From: Dunaliella salina
Lineage: Eukaryota; Chlorophyta; Chlorophyceae; Chlamydomonadales; Dunaliellaceae
Assembly: GCA_002284615.2 (NCBI GenBank)
Contig: MU070918.1
Span: forward strand, 1 to 21,991
Direction of reading: 5' to 3'
DNA: 21,991 bases
The position numbers were made by a program, and so were the translations under genes. Positions 1 to 9,590 of this stretch are shown one piece after another; position 1 is the stretch's first letter, and each line of letters begins with the position of its first letter. Under the pieces are notes generated by a model, which searched no databases, had not been told where the DNA came from, and saw only the letters and a list, made by a program, of their open reading frames with translations.

Positions 1-55
<55 letters not shown>
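1..55. repeat. (CA)n dinucleotide microsatellite
   Basis: Uninterrupted CA repeat of about 27 units running into the left edge of the window, so the true tract may be longer. Confidence 0.99.
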
Positions 56-57
<2 letters not shown>

Positions 58-860
58 GTTATACTTATCCGCCCTGGCGAATGTTTCATTTTTTGAAAAC
101 TGCGTCTGTGGTACAGGGCTGTCTGGAGGGCCAATGGGGTTGGGGTGGGTAAGGGTTGTTTCCTCTGGACCTCCAGCCTACAGGCAAGCGCCCTGTCCAA
201 CAGAATCTCAAACCTTGAACTTCATTGAACTGAGCACAAACTTTTTGCCGAAGCCCCAAAGTACCCAACCTCCTGGCTGTGTTCCATTTGGAAAACTTTG
301 AACTTGAAGGCGCTTAAAGTATAATTATTCTGTTGCAGTTGGTTTCTCAGGCATGCTCCATGCAGCAGTGCTGTTACATTCGGAGGAGAAAATATCGGAC
401 AAGGAAAAACTAGAGAGCTTTAACTGGTGACGTTTAGATGGACACTAAGGCATGCAAGCTAAGGAGGCAAAAATATCTCACAATTTAGATGGACAATATA
501 AGATGGGCAGGTCCATCATCTTCATCTGCGTACTAGCTCGACAACATGCATGTGCTTGCATGCTTGCACACACTTGAATACTCACCTCCAAGCATATAAC
601 CACATATGTACCACATGTTTGCAGATGTAGCTTATTTGTTTTAGAGCTTCAGAACAATTCAGATCACTCGTTTTCCACTTGGCATCAATATTCATTTTCT
701 TGCCCAAAACATCACATGTTGTGCACAAGACATTTTGCAAGTTTCAGGTCACACCGAATCAACTCAGATCACAGAGGAGTTTCAGTTGTGCACACATTGC
801 ATTTCAGATGAGATCATGCAAAGTCTACTCACAATGCACTCACAAAAATAGCACAAGTAC
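56..860. other. No gene seen; 3' flank of the copia element
   Basis: No convincing coding frame, RNA gene or tandem repeat. Because the copia element is on the minus strand, its 3' untranslated region and 3' LTR should lie here. I looked for a TG..CA-bounded segment repeated beyond 5260 and for a polypurine tract beside it and could identify neither. Confidence 0.5.
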
Positions 861-1698
861 TCAGTTTGGCACATCGGCCCAGCGCACAGTTTTTTTCATG
901 TTGCGCATGCCCACGCCCATGCCTGCACGCAAGTGCTCAAACCGCACAAGCTGGAGTGCCTTGGTCATGCAGTCAGCGAAGGTGTGCTCTGTGGGGCAGT
1001 GTGCGAATTTTACATCACCACGCAGTGCTCACTCCTTGGAGTGCAGCTGGATGTCAGTATGCTTTACCTGCCTGGTTTGGACAGAGTAATGCAGGATGCG
1101 CAGTGTGGCTGCAATGTCTGTACAGCTGCATGCACTCTTTGCGCGCACTTAACTGCAGGTCGCTTTGAAGCTGCTTCAGCCACAGCGCTTCTTACACCGT
1201 GGGCACTGCTGCCACATACTTGGCCTCAGCTTTGCGTTTGGTGACGCAGGCTTTGCACTTACTCTTCCATGAAATGGCACCACCATGCAGCACAAGCACT
1301 CACCCACTGGTACTGCGCCTGGTATCAGGGCAGCCTGCATAGTCCGCATGAGCAAACCCCTCAGGCCTGCTTGGACTGCAGCGCTCCCACCCATACACAA
1401 TCCCAAGTATGCTCGTAGCCGACAGATAGCGCAGCACGCCCAATGCTGCTGCCCAGTGCTGATCTGTGGGGGCCGCCAGCACGCCTGTAGCGTGCGCCAG
1501 GTCCGGGCGCGTGTGCTGAGCTGCATACTGCAAGCACCCAACCAGCTGAGCATACCGGCTGTGTGACAGCTGCGCACCCTGCTTTCTGCTCTGCTGTACT
1601 CCAGACTTCAGCGGTGTCGCTTGACCCTTGGCACCTGAATCCAGCCCAAACTTGTGCAGCACACCCGCAGTGTACCTGCTCTGGTGGACTGATAGCAC
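861..1698 (-). pseudogene. Copia RNase H domain and pol C-terminus, broken
   Basis: The conserved end of copia pol is readable: YAQLVGCLQYAA then RPDLAHA (about 1490-1560), LRYL, the RNase H motif HADYAGCPDTRRSTSG (1300-1350), then HGGAISWKSK, KAEAKYVAA and EALWLKQL down to about 1160. In another frame the terminal segment reads KHTDIQLHSKE, then HCPTEHTFADCMTKAL and FEHLRAGMGVGMRN, ending at TGA 861-863. Breaks: an in-frame TGA directly after RRSTSG (1300-1302), a TAA just before EALWLKQL, a TGA after HSKE, and a frameshift between LSAR and KHTDI near 1060-1140. RNase H normally removes the RNA strand of the RNA:DNA hybrid in reverse transcription. This copy cannot do so as read. Confidence 0.92.
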
Positions 1699-2395
1699 GT
1701 CGCTGCTCTGTCTCGCCTGATCTCCGGACCCAAATAGCAGCTTGCTTCACCCAGATCACGCACCTTGAAGCGCCCCATCACATCCTGCTTTGCGCGCTGC
1801 ACCTCTCTTAGCTGCTTTGCTGCCACCAGCACGTCATCCACATACACTAGCAGCCAGGTGCTGCCATGCTTGCTGTGCCTGGCGTACAGACTTGGGTCCG
1901 CTCCTGCTACTGCAAATCCAACCTCACTCAGCACAGCAGAGAGCTTCTCATGCCATTTGCGCGGCGCCTGCTTGAGCCCGTGCAGGGCCTGGCGCAACCC
2001 GAGCGCCCTGTGGCTGCCGCCCTGCTCATATCCCTCTGGCTGCTGCACCCACACATTCTTCTCTAACTCACCATTGAGGAAGGCGTTGCAGATGTCCAGC
2101 TGGTGCAGCTCCAGGTCCTCAGCTGCTACCTTGGCCAGCGAGCAGCACAGAGTTGGTGCCATGGCCACAGGTGAGTACAGCTCCCCATGCTCCCATGGCC
2201 GCTGTGCGCAACCCTTGGCCACAAGCCTCGCCTTGTGGCGCGGCTGGCCATGCTCCCCTTCCTTAACGGACATGACCCACCAAAGCTGTGAGGGCCGCAG
2301 CTTGGGAGTAGCGGCAGCAGTTCCCACGCACTGTTGGCCTCAAGCGCGCTCATCTCCTCATTCATCGCTGCAAAGCACTGCTCGCAATCTGGCGC
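1690..2395 (-). pseudogene. Copia reverse transcriptase (RVT_2 type), frameshifted
   Basis: The RT begins at CEQCFAAMNEEMSALE and NSAWELLPL (about 2310-2395), shifts frame near 2300, and continues through HKARLVAKGCAQ, LDICNAFLNGELEKNVWVQQ, QALHGLKQAPRKWHEKL and LLVYVDDVLVAA. The catalytic YVDD lies at 1833-1844 and the first catalytic Asp is in LDICNAF, so both motifs of the polymerase centre are retained. After YLGPEIRRD the frame breaks near 1695 and the sense reading continues in the frame of the RNase H segment. RT would copy the element RNA into DNA in cytoplasmic particles. The core is better preserved than the domains on either side. Confidence 0.96.
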
Positions 2396-2947
2396 GCTGG
2401 CTGCTTCTGCACGGCTCTGTGGCATCTCCCCTGCTGCAACCAGGGCCATGCATGGCCCATCATCTCCTGCATTGCTGCTGGCAGCCACATTGGCAGCCCA
2501 CTGCCCATGCCCATAGGGGCGGAATGCGCCTTGCAGGTGGGCTGGCTGCCGCCTTTCGCGCGTAAACGGCGCAATTCCTGCTGCTGCGGTAGCTCAGGTT
2601 GTGGCTGCAGTAGCGCTCCAACGTTATGCCCTGTTGCAAGCTCCTCACCCTCTCCATGTGCAGGTGGTGGCTGCGGTGGCGCTCCAACACCATTCCCGTC
2701 GCAAGCTGCTCACCCTCAGCAGCCTCATCCTCTGACTCAAACAGAGGATTCAGGTGGCCAGGTGGCGGCTCAGGCGGCGGCTGCGGTGGCGCTCGAGCGC
2801 CGTGTGCCTGCTGCTGTGTGGCACGGGCAGCATCACCTACCTCTCCCCCCTGGGCAGCATGCCGGCCCTGCTGCACAGTTGGTACAGCTCCTGCCCATTG
2901 CAGTTGCTGCTGACTGCCAATGCCACTGCCCCCGTGTGCCTCCTACA
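2396..2947 (-). pseudogene. Copia pol linker between integrase and RT
   Basis: Low-complexity spacer typical of the region between integrase and reverse transcriptase in copia polyproteins. Readable text includes a proline-rich stretch followed by GHLNPLFESEDEAAEGEQ near 2700-2770, then repeated LERH/LERY segments near 2610-2690. Frames mix and no catalytic motif is expected here. The short string H-x-N-P-L-F also occurs twice in the unrelated Gln-rich frame at 11984-12397. Confidence 0.6.
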
Positions 2948-3784
2948 CTAATCCTCCTGACACAGCAGCGGCGGCCCAGGAGTGCGCTGCTCCACTGGGC
3001 GCTCGTCAAACAGCGCATCCACTGATTCTACCGCACGCGTCCGCTCAGGCACCCAAACATGCCATCCATCCCCTTGCCACTCGTATCCCACGATGATCCC
3101 ACGCTGACTCACTGCCTCTAGCTTGGTGCGCTCCTGTCCTGGTACCAGCACTGCTGCCGCAGCGCCAAACACGCGCAGGCAGGCTGCGTTGGGGGGTTGC
3201 CCATTGAAAAGCTGATAGGGCGTGGTTGCTCTGTGTCCTGCTGGGCTTGGTGGGCGCACCATGACATGCGCTGCTGCTCTCACAGCTTCTGGCCAGAACC
3301 CCCCTAGCAGCTGCGCTTCCTCCAGCATTGCGCGCTTGCGCTCCATCAAGTTGCGGTACGACCTCTCTGCTTTGCCATTGAGCTCAGGCGGTGTGAACTG
3401 CTGCTGAATCCTCTTCCTTGCCCACCGTTGCTGCATGTCTTTGCTCGCATGCTCTCCGCCTCGGTTACTTCGCAGCTGCTTCACGCGCTTTCCAGTGCTA
3501 GTCTCCCATAGCTTCACCACATCCTGCACTGCCGTGCTTGCTTCTCCTTTGAGGGCCACTGGCTGTACATGTTCCAGGCGCATGCCCAACCAGTCATCCA
3601 AATCTGTAACCACATACCGGCCACTTCCCAGCTGAAGCAGGCAGGGCGGCAGCAGGCCCATCACATCTGTGTGCAGCCACTGAAGCACCTCCTGTGCTGG
3701 CAGCTGGCTGCCTGTGTGCTGCCGCTTGTGCTGCTTGCTTGCTGCGCATTCCGGGCACAGCGCATCGCCCACCTTGCCTGCCAC
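2948..3784 (-). pseudogene. Copia integrase with Asp-to-Asn change in the DDE triad
   Basis: A 278-codon frame covers the integrase core. The CxxC half of the HHCC zinc finger (CPECAASKQHK) is at codons 10-13. The first catalytic Asp is in WLHTDVMGLL (codon 40, 3665-3667). The catalytic Glu is in NGKAERSYRNLMERKRAML (codon 140, 3365-3367). The position of the second catalytic Asp, normally LRSD-x-GGE, reads LRSNRGGEH with Asn encoded by AAC at 3464-3466. Later text (TPYQLFNGQPPNA, LRVFGA, GIIVGY, DALFDE) matches the C-terminal integrase region. Integrase inserts the cDNA copy into the genome; loss of one acidic triad residue is expected to abolish catalysis. This is the longest unbroken frame of the element. 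Confidence 0.95.
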
Positions 3785-3789
3785 CTTGC

Positions 3790-4400
3790 TGCAGCGTCAA
3801 ATCAATTCCATGCACCATCTTCACCAGCTGCCGCATGCTCCTGCTACAGAGGTGTCCAAACCTCCTGTGCCATAGCTGGGCGCAGGCGTCCGCAGCTTGC
3901 CAAAGCGCACCCATCCCGAGCGCTGTTATCCCTGCAGGGCGGACGCATTTGGCCTTGAAGCCAAAGAGGTTGCTGCTGCTGCTGCTGCTGAGTACCCTGC
4001 GCACGCTTACGCCACCTGGCAGCACAAACTGCCTGCTGTCGCCCGCTCCATGCAGTATGCCACCTGCTTGCAGCAGCCTCCCTTCACTCATCAGGCTGAA
4101 AGGCGCTGTTGGCTCCCAGTGCACATTCCGCAGCTCCAACGCTGGCTCTCCCCGAGCGACCTGCTTGTTCTGACCTGGCTGAGTCGCACGCAGCCTCACT
4201 GTGCCCTCCCCAGCTGCCTGTGCCTTTATGATGCAGGGCTGCAATGTCCTTGCTGGTGATGCGCATGTCTGCAAAGGCGCTCCTGTGGGGTGTGACGTGG
4301 TGCATGGCCCCGCTGTCCAACACCCAATCCGTGCTCATGATGTCCACCTCATGGGCAACACATGCTGACGCACCACTGCTGCTGCTCTGGTGCTGGCACC
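3790..4400 (-). pseudogene. Copia protease and pre-integrase (HxxxxH) segment, frameshifted
   Basis: The aspartic protease signature reads DWVLDSGAMHHVTPHRSAF, with the active-site DSGA at 4306-4317. The sense reading moves to another frame near 4230 and continues with GEGTVRLRATQ, ALELRNVHWEPTAPFSLMSE and GGILHGAGDS, matching the segment after the protease. The pre-integrase signature AQLWHRRFGHLCSRSM lies around 3840-3880 and supplies the two His of the integrase HHCC finger. A further frameshift near 3790 separates these His from the CxxC of integrase. The protease would cut the polyprotein; with these breaks the domains cannot be made as one chain. Confidence 0.9.
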
Positions 4401-4519
4401 CCATGGCTGCTTCCTCATATTCCACGTTACTTACATGTGGCAGCCAAGAGGCTACATGTGGCAGCCAGGCGACAGATAGCGCACTCACTCCTGTTGCAGC
4501 AGTGTTGGCACCGCTCATG

Positions 4520-5260
4520 CTTGCTCTGTGCTCAACAGGGCACTTTGCCTTGATGTGGCCCCGGCGTCTGCAGCCGTGGCACCTTCTGGCATTACTCTGG
4601 CCACCCGCACCTGGCACCACCTGCTCACCACCATGCTCTGGCTGCTGCTGCCCCCTGCCACGGCTGCGGCCACCCCTGCGCGACCCCCCCCCACGCATGC
4701 TCTGCTGCGGCTGCTGCTGGTGGCGCTGCTGCTGCTGTGGGCGTGCAGCAAAATTGATGCTGCCATTGCGCTTCTCCTCCTCACGCAGGTCCACCTCAGC
4801 TTGCAGCAGCTTCATCTTGTTGCTCCGCCATGTCCACATCCTTCTCCTTCAGCAGCTTGCGATTAGTGGAAAAAGAAGGCGGAAGGCTTTTTCTTAGCAC
4901 AGGATGCTTTTGATCCTCCTCGCTAACAGGGGCCCCAGCATGGTGTAGCTTAAGACAGAGGGTTGCTTGTGTGCGACACATACATGGCCATTCTTTTATC
5001 TGCCGCCATGCACAGGTCATGCAGGTTTTTTTCCTAAGCGTTTGTGAGCGTCTCGCCTTGCTGCATGCACGTCTGACCACGGGCCTGCCAGCACTCTCTT
5101 GCGGAATTATTTGCCATAGAACCATGGCGGACTGCAGGACGGGGTAGGGCAGGCTTGCAGAGCAACAGCTGGCCCTGAGACGGTCCTTCCCGGGGTTGCC
5201 TAATAATGTGCGGGTTTGGCAAGATAATTCGCGCGTAGTTTGATGAAGTTAGAGGTTCAA
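4520..5260 (-). pseudogene. Copia gag with CCHC zinc knuckle, broken
   Basis: Three gag landmarks are visible in different frames. LTSSNYARI (about 5225-5255) resembles the start of copia gag, where L-x-G-x-N-Y is usual. APVSEEDQKHPVLRKSLPPSF (4871-4933) matches the conserved gag core near its end. An Arg/Gly/Gln-rich basic stretch then precedes a CCHC zinc knuckle, C-HG-C-RRRG-H-IKAK-C, at 4540-4581. Just after the knuckle a six-residue unit, WLPHV plus one residue, is duplicated (4431-4468). Gag packages element RNA. Between the first and second landmarks I cannot follow the protein, so a deletion or several frameshifts are likely. Confidence 0.8.
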
Positions 5261-5420
5261 CATGAAATTCAAGGGAGTGATTGCCTTCGGGTGAAAGGGC
5301 TCGGGAAGGGGGAGGTAGGGATGCCAACTGCCAGGAAGACCTTCTCCCTTCCTGTTTTCTTCTTTCCCCCAGGAAAATTTTTTCATAACGGGCAAATTTA
5401 AAGGTCCCTAGTGGGACCAC

Positions 5421-6226
5421 GTCACTGTCGTAGAGTAGGGATTACCTCCTGTATCTTCTCAGCCTCAAACAAACACCCCACTAAACCACCCCAGATTCTG
5501 ACATCAAATTAGCCAAGCAGTTCTGCATTTTCACCATGAGACCTTTTATGAAGTCAAAGTGGGTGTGAAGTGACTTTGGGGGGGNGGGGGGGGGGGGGCC
5601 TGTTGCCAACCTTACTATTCCAACAACTATCATCTTTGCCAAATTGAAAGAAATCAAAATTCTCTATCACTGTCCTGGTCACAGGTCACCCTGAGAAGGC
5701 CCACAGCTCCACACAGGACCGTCTTTCACAGCCAACTTTTTGTGTTTTGCTCAAGCACATGTCATACAGACTGTATGCTCAAGAAAAGGGAAAGAAGAGG
5801 TCTAAGTTTTACCTGTTTGCACCCTGTTACTGCATTCTCTCAGAGGGGATCGGCGGAAACTCTGCATCCCACCAGTTATAGGGTCTTCACTCCATTTCTT
5901 CTGGAATGATATCATGATACCACAAAGGCTGCAAGACTTCACTCCCAAACTGCCTAAATTAGTGTAAAGGCTGGCCTAGAATGGAGACTTGGGGTCTAAA
6001 TTAGGGTTTGTGCCGCAGCTGATTAAGCATGTGCGCCCAATCTGGGACACTTTGATTCTGATGTCTCTGTTGCTTGGCCATTTTCTTTTCTTTTCTTGGA
6101 TGGTGAGCAGTGCTCAGGGAGTAGAGAGAAAAGCCTTAGCACTCGAAAGGTGCAATTGAGGAGAGGACCTCCACCTACCTCTGTACTCAGTGTATGTTAA
6201 AACCTGCTTGATTTATACTCCAGCCA
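5421..6226. other. No gene seen; contains an interrupted poly-G tract
   Basis: No frame here resembles a known protein. A G homopolymer at 5578-5598 has one undetermined base (5585). A short (TTTTC)n stretch occurs near 6081-6097. The copia 5' LTR should lie at or beyond 5260-5500, but no repeat partner was found downstream of the element. Confidence 0.5.
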
Positions 6227-6294
6227 GTGAGTAGCTGTCGGCTGCGAGCTTGCTCACTGTCAGCAGTTGCGATAGCCTCCTGTACTGCCTTCAG

Positions 6295-6795
6295 AAAGCT
6301 TACCTGCCAATTGGATGTGCGTATCCCTTCCGATTTTCAATCCCTCTGCATGCTTTTATGGCCTTCCTGGGATGGTGCACAAGATGCAACCTTGCTCATT
6401 ATTAGCAGTAGTTGAGAAATTTTGCTGGCCTCTGCGCATGATGCAGGAAGTGGGACCTTACCACTGGCGAGGAGCTGGCCTGCTTTGTTAAATACAGCGA
6501 AGAGGGGGCTCAGCTTCGAGCTCTGGCTGACAGCTGGAGGGTCGGCTGCAATTCGGCTGATGCTGGTGATGGTGCTGCTGGCAATGATGTGGTGTGGGCG
6601 GGTGATGCGCAGCAAACCATCCATTGGAGGGTAGCTGAGGCCAGCAGCTCAAGCACTGAAAACCTAGCAACTGCATACGTCATGCCACCCATGCGTGTCG
6701 AAGAGTTTGGGTTATTCTACAATAAGAGCAGCCACAGGGTGAGCTTTTTTGATGCAGTTAGCCACCAATTCATCTGCTACCAGCTATTAACCTGA
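6295..6795 (+). pseudogene. Possible WD40-repeat protein fragment in two frames
   Basis: Two adjoining plus-strand frames read like WD40 blades. The first (to about 6447) has LLWPSWDGAQDATLLII and, after an in-frame TGA at 6413-6415, EILLASAHDAG. The second (6442-6795, ending in TGA) begins KWDLTTGEELACF and continues with DVVWAGDAQQTIHWRVAEAS and HRVSFFDAVSHQFICYQLL. LLASAHDAG followed by KWDLTTGEEL is the classic end of a WD40 blade, but the junction lacks about three residues and shifts frame near 6446. A good 3' splice site (polypyrimidine then CAG) ends at about 6294. It may be a decayed gene, part of a spliced gene, or chance. WD40 propellers are protein-interaction scaffolds. Assignment rests on motif reading only. 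Confidence 0.35.
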
Positions 6796-8195
6796 GTGGA
6801 ATAATTATCGTAGCAAATCAGCTTGGTTTTGTTGCATTTGCTGGTTTTGGCCTGTGCTTGCCGTTGCTTTGCAAGACGTACTGGCATGGGTGGAGACATC
6901 TGTATCGCAGCATTTACGTGCTCACGGCCACCCAAGCTCAGCTGATTAAAAAGCGAGTCTTGCTCCTAGGCAGCACAACCCCTCTGTGCACACTTTCTGC
7001 ATGCAAGAATTCTGATCTTACCCTGCTCCGCCCAGGGCACATGTGCCCGCTGTTACATTTATTGGAAGATGTTTTGTGCAGAGTGGTTGAGTGGTGCTAA
7101 GGGGTGGGTTTTGGGGGGGTGGGGGGAGGCTGATGACTTTCTTGGTGGTCGTGCATGCAAAAATCTGACGCTGCATCTGAATCTGCACCCAAAAACAGGC
7201 ACCAGGTGCAACGACATCAACAGCTTCATTATCTTATTAAGACATACTGAAAATCTGTTGCCTTTTTTAAGTGGCCCCTAGGCATGAGCTGGTGCTTTTT
7301 GGTGTGTAGGTTATGCAGAGACTGATTTTGTGAGTTTGTGAGCCAAGAAACCTATCTATCTATCTGTGATTGTTGTATCATTCAAGCTGGAATAGGGTTT
7401 CAACTTGCAAGACACCCTTGCATTGAGGCCGCTTTTTGCGCAAATCAATCACTCATGAACTAGTGTTAAAGGCTTGCAGTGTGTGTAGTGTAGAAGCCTT
7501 TGGAGGAACAGCTCCTGTTGTTTTTCGCCCAAGATGCAACTGACTGACTGACTGGTGGTGCCTTCGCTTTAAAATTGGCAGATTCTCTGCCTTTTGAGGA
7601 GGCTCGTGCTGGACAGAACCAGCAGCAGCCAATCCTTTCACTCTCTTTTAGTCAGACCTATGAGAGGAAGCCAGGAATAAAATCAACTTGGATTAGGTAG
7701 GTTGACATTTTTTTCTGGTTAATGACCATTTGTCGAGGCTCAGCCCATGCCTCACACAAGGCCCCTTTGTTCCAGGATTCCCCCCCCCCCTCTCCTTGCA
7801 TTGTTTGGTGTTGGTTGTTGGTCTTTGTAGCGTGGCAGCAAATACATGTAGATGCGTGTTTAAGAAAGTTTTATCCTTCGGATAGGTCCAATCCACACAG
7901 GCCTGCAGGTGTGCTGATTGTGCATTGTACATGGTCAGCAACTTATTACATGTTTTGAATTATGAAACTGATTGCAAAAAGTGGACCAAAATGATTATGC
8001 AGGCCCTCCTTGGTGTATTTGTTGTTCTGCCGTTAATATATTTAGTTCAGTGAGATGTATATTCTTGTTCTGAGGTTTCTGGGCCCCAGGAAACCTGGTG
8101 GCTTCACCTCTAAGGAAAACTGCACTCTACCCACCAGGCTAGGTTTCCTGTGTAGGTTGGACGCCCCTTCTGTGAGAGTTGCTAGCTGCTTTTCA
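6796..8195. other. No gene supported; G-rich tract and short tandem motifs
   Basis: Only short open frames without recognisable motifs. A frame at about 6858-7100 is open for 80 codons but I recognise nothing in it. Minor tandem motifs are CTAT near 7351-7365 and GACT near 7541-7552, and there is a C run near 7780-7791. Confidence 0.5.
7101..7129 (+). other. G-quadruplex-type G-rich tract
   Basis: Four or more runs of three or more G separated by short spacers on the plus strand. It fits the usual G4 pattern; whether it folds in the cell is unknown. Confidence 0.6.
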
Positions 8196-8303
8196 GGGAG
8201 TTTTCTTGAATGTGTGTGTATTTCTAATCTCATGGATTTATTCTTAGGAGGGAGTTTTCTTGAATGTGTGTATTTCTAATCTCATGGATATTTATTCTTA
8301 GGA
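8196..8303 (+). repeat. 54-bp tandem duplication ending in a 3' splice-site-like motif
   Basis: Two 54-bp units (8196-8249, 8250-8303) start GGGAGTTTTCTTGAATGTG and end TTATTCTTAGGA, differing by a TG in one and an AT in the other. Each unit therefore carries a T-rich run followed by TTCTTAG, which could act as a duplicated splice acceptor. After the second copy a frame reads MEQFIRPSSNNLAEG and stays open for some 40 codons, but nothing identifies it as a gene. Confidence 0.85.
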
Positions 8304-8804
8304 TGGAACAGTTCATCAGGCCGAGCAGCAACAACCTGGCTGAAGGTCAAACCCAATTGGAAACTGTAACCTTTCTTACATGTGTGCAACCTGTTTATTG
8401 CCGGAAATGTCTTTTGTTTCTTTCCTGATCTTCAGGTCAGCCCAGGCATGCCATGCCAAACAGTTAGGAGTTCTTGCCCCGCAGGATTCCAAGCAAACTG
8501 AGTATGCAGAGTAGTTAGTATTGATACATTGGACACTTCTGCATCAAAAAAAGTGAGGAAGAGGTGTTGCAGGTGAGCCAGGGGCCTCTTTTGAGGCACT
8601 TCAGGCCAAAATTAGCCATTCCACGCAAAATGGGTGCCATAATGCATGCTCTGACCCGAATTAGCCCCTTTTTTGGGCTCCCAAGCAGTTTCTGTATCAA
8701 ACCTGACCAATCGGAGTGAAAAAACCGGGGGGGTAAAAATTGGCCCCAAAGCACTTAGAGGATGAGCGCGTCTGCAAGGCAAAAATGGTGCAAAACTGGA
8801 AATC

Positions 8805-9363
8805 AGGCATGCGCAGCATCTGGCCACAATCTGAGTATGAGGCCTTGTTGAGTATGTTACTCAAGCATGCCCTACCAAGTTTGGGGGCCCAGGTGTTCGT
8901 GTGCGCGTTCCTGGGGCTCGGTCAAAGCTGGGAGCTGTCAAAGCTATGGACTCAAGCGTCACTGCAGGGATTCATCATCTGCACGTCACGTCACGTCACG
9001 TCACGGGAGAATTCCGACTTGTCATTGTCTTATTTTATTTTTTATAATAGAATGAGCTTGTCGCAAAAGTCGGCTCCCTAAATGGTGCATCGTGTGTCTC
9101 TTCCATAGACTTTCGCTTTTCCCTGCCAAAATTGGGTGAAATTCCGGACCTCCACCCCAGCCCCCCGGACCCCCCAGCATATGCTCCTGATGAAATGCTG
9201 AACCATTGCTGTAGGTCAGGTAAGACGGGGGGGTGCTTCTTGAGGACCTGATTCTGGCAGGGATTTTGCCTGATTCCTGGCCCCCCACCCTGGGCCCCCC
9301 CTGGCTCAAACTGAGTATGCAGGGTTGCTCAAAAAGGTCAAATTAGAGGTCCTGCATACTCAG
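8805..9363 (+). repeat. Dispersed repeat, copy 1, ending in a 13-bp-stem hairpin
   Basis: This segment recurs at 19370-19985 in the same orientation. Shared blocks include TATGTTACTCAAGCATGCCC, GCTATGGACTCAAG, TCGCAAAAGTCGG, CAAAATTGGGTGAAATTCCG and CTGGCTCAAACTGAGTATGC. From 9061 to 9313 the two copies align without an indel. The copy ends in an inverted repeat, CTGAGTATGCAGG (9311-9323) and CCTGCATACTCAG (9351-9363), with a 27-nt loop. A middle portion differs: here a CACGT tandem at 8982-9005 and an AT-rich run replace a longer segment of copy 2. The motif AAACTGAGTATGCAG also occurs alone at 8495-8509. Class of element unknown. Confidence 0.9.
8982..9005. repeat. (CACGT)n pentanucleotide repeat
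   Basis: Four CACGT units plus a partial fifth, inside copy 1 of the dispersed repeat and absent from copy 2. Confidence 0.95.
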
Positions 9364-9590
9364 ATATAGCTGGTTCCACTGGGGCAAGAACTCAAACCTA
9401 GATGCCACGCCTGACTTCAGGTATCTTTCTCAACAGTCGAAACTCTCATTCTTTCTTAACATCAAAAAAGTGAATGTCTCTGCCGGACAGTATTCAGTGC
9501 ATGAAGGGAAGACTCAACGTTCAGCACTGGCACATGCGTTTTGTGTAAACGTTGGAAAGTTATGTTTTACATGAATCCTGCTTGAAGGCA

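Larger units (their letters stand above)
861..5260 (-). mobile_element. Decayed Ty1/copia LTR retrotransposon (internal region)
   Basis: All copia domains occur in the diagnostic order on the minus strand: gag with CCHC zinc knuckle, aspartic protease, integrase, reverse transcriptase, RNase H. Integrase before RT separates copia from gypsy elements. The reading frame changes at least four times (near 4230, 3790, 2300 and 1695) and carries in-frame stops, so this copy cannot make a full polyprotein. The last recognisable codons run to a TGA at 861-863. Neither LTR nor a primer-binding site was identified, so the true ends are unknown and the 5260 limit is only where gag-like sequence fades. 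The coding style (runs of Gln, Ala, Ser; CAG-rich) resembles other open frames in the window, so recent transfer is not suggested. Confidence 0.96.

Noticed and set aside
1..860. Possible 3' LTR of the copia element
   Set aside because: No segment here recurs beyond 5260, and no polypurine tract next to a CA end could be located.
861..4897. Long plus-strand open frames opposite the copia element (for example 1765-2565 and 4244-4897)
   Set aside because: They are antisense shadows of GC-rich pol sequence; the minus strand carries all conserved motifs.
5402..5418. GGTCCC/GGGACC hairpin as a copia LTR or regulatory element
   Set aside because: Only a 6-bp stem, with no repeat partner or conserved context.
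8498..9363. Single DNA transposon with CTGAGTATGCAG/CTGCATACTCAG terminal repeats
   Set aside because: No target duplication flanks these ends, and the second genomic copy starts well inside 8498-8805, so the lone motif at 8498 is not a supported terminus.
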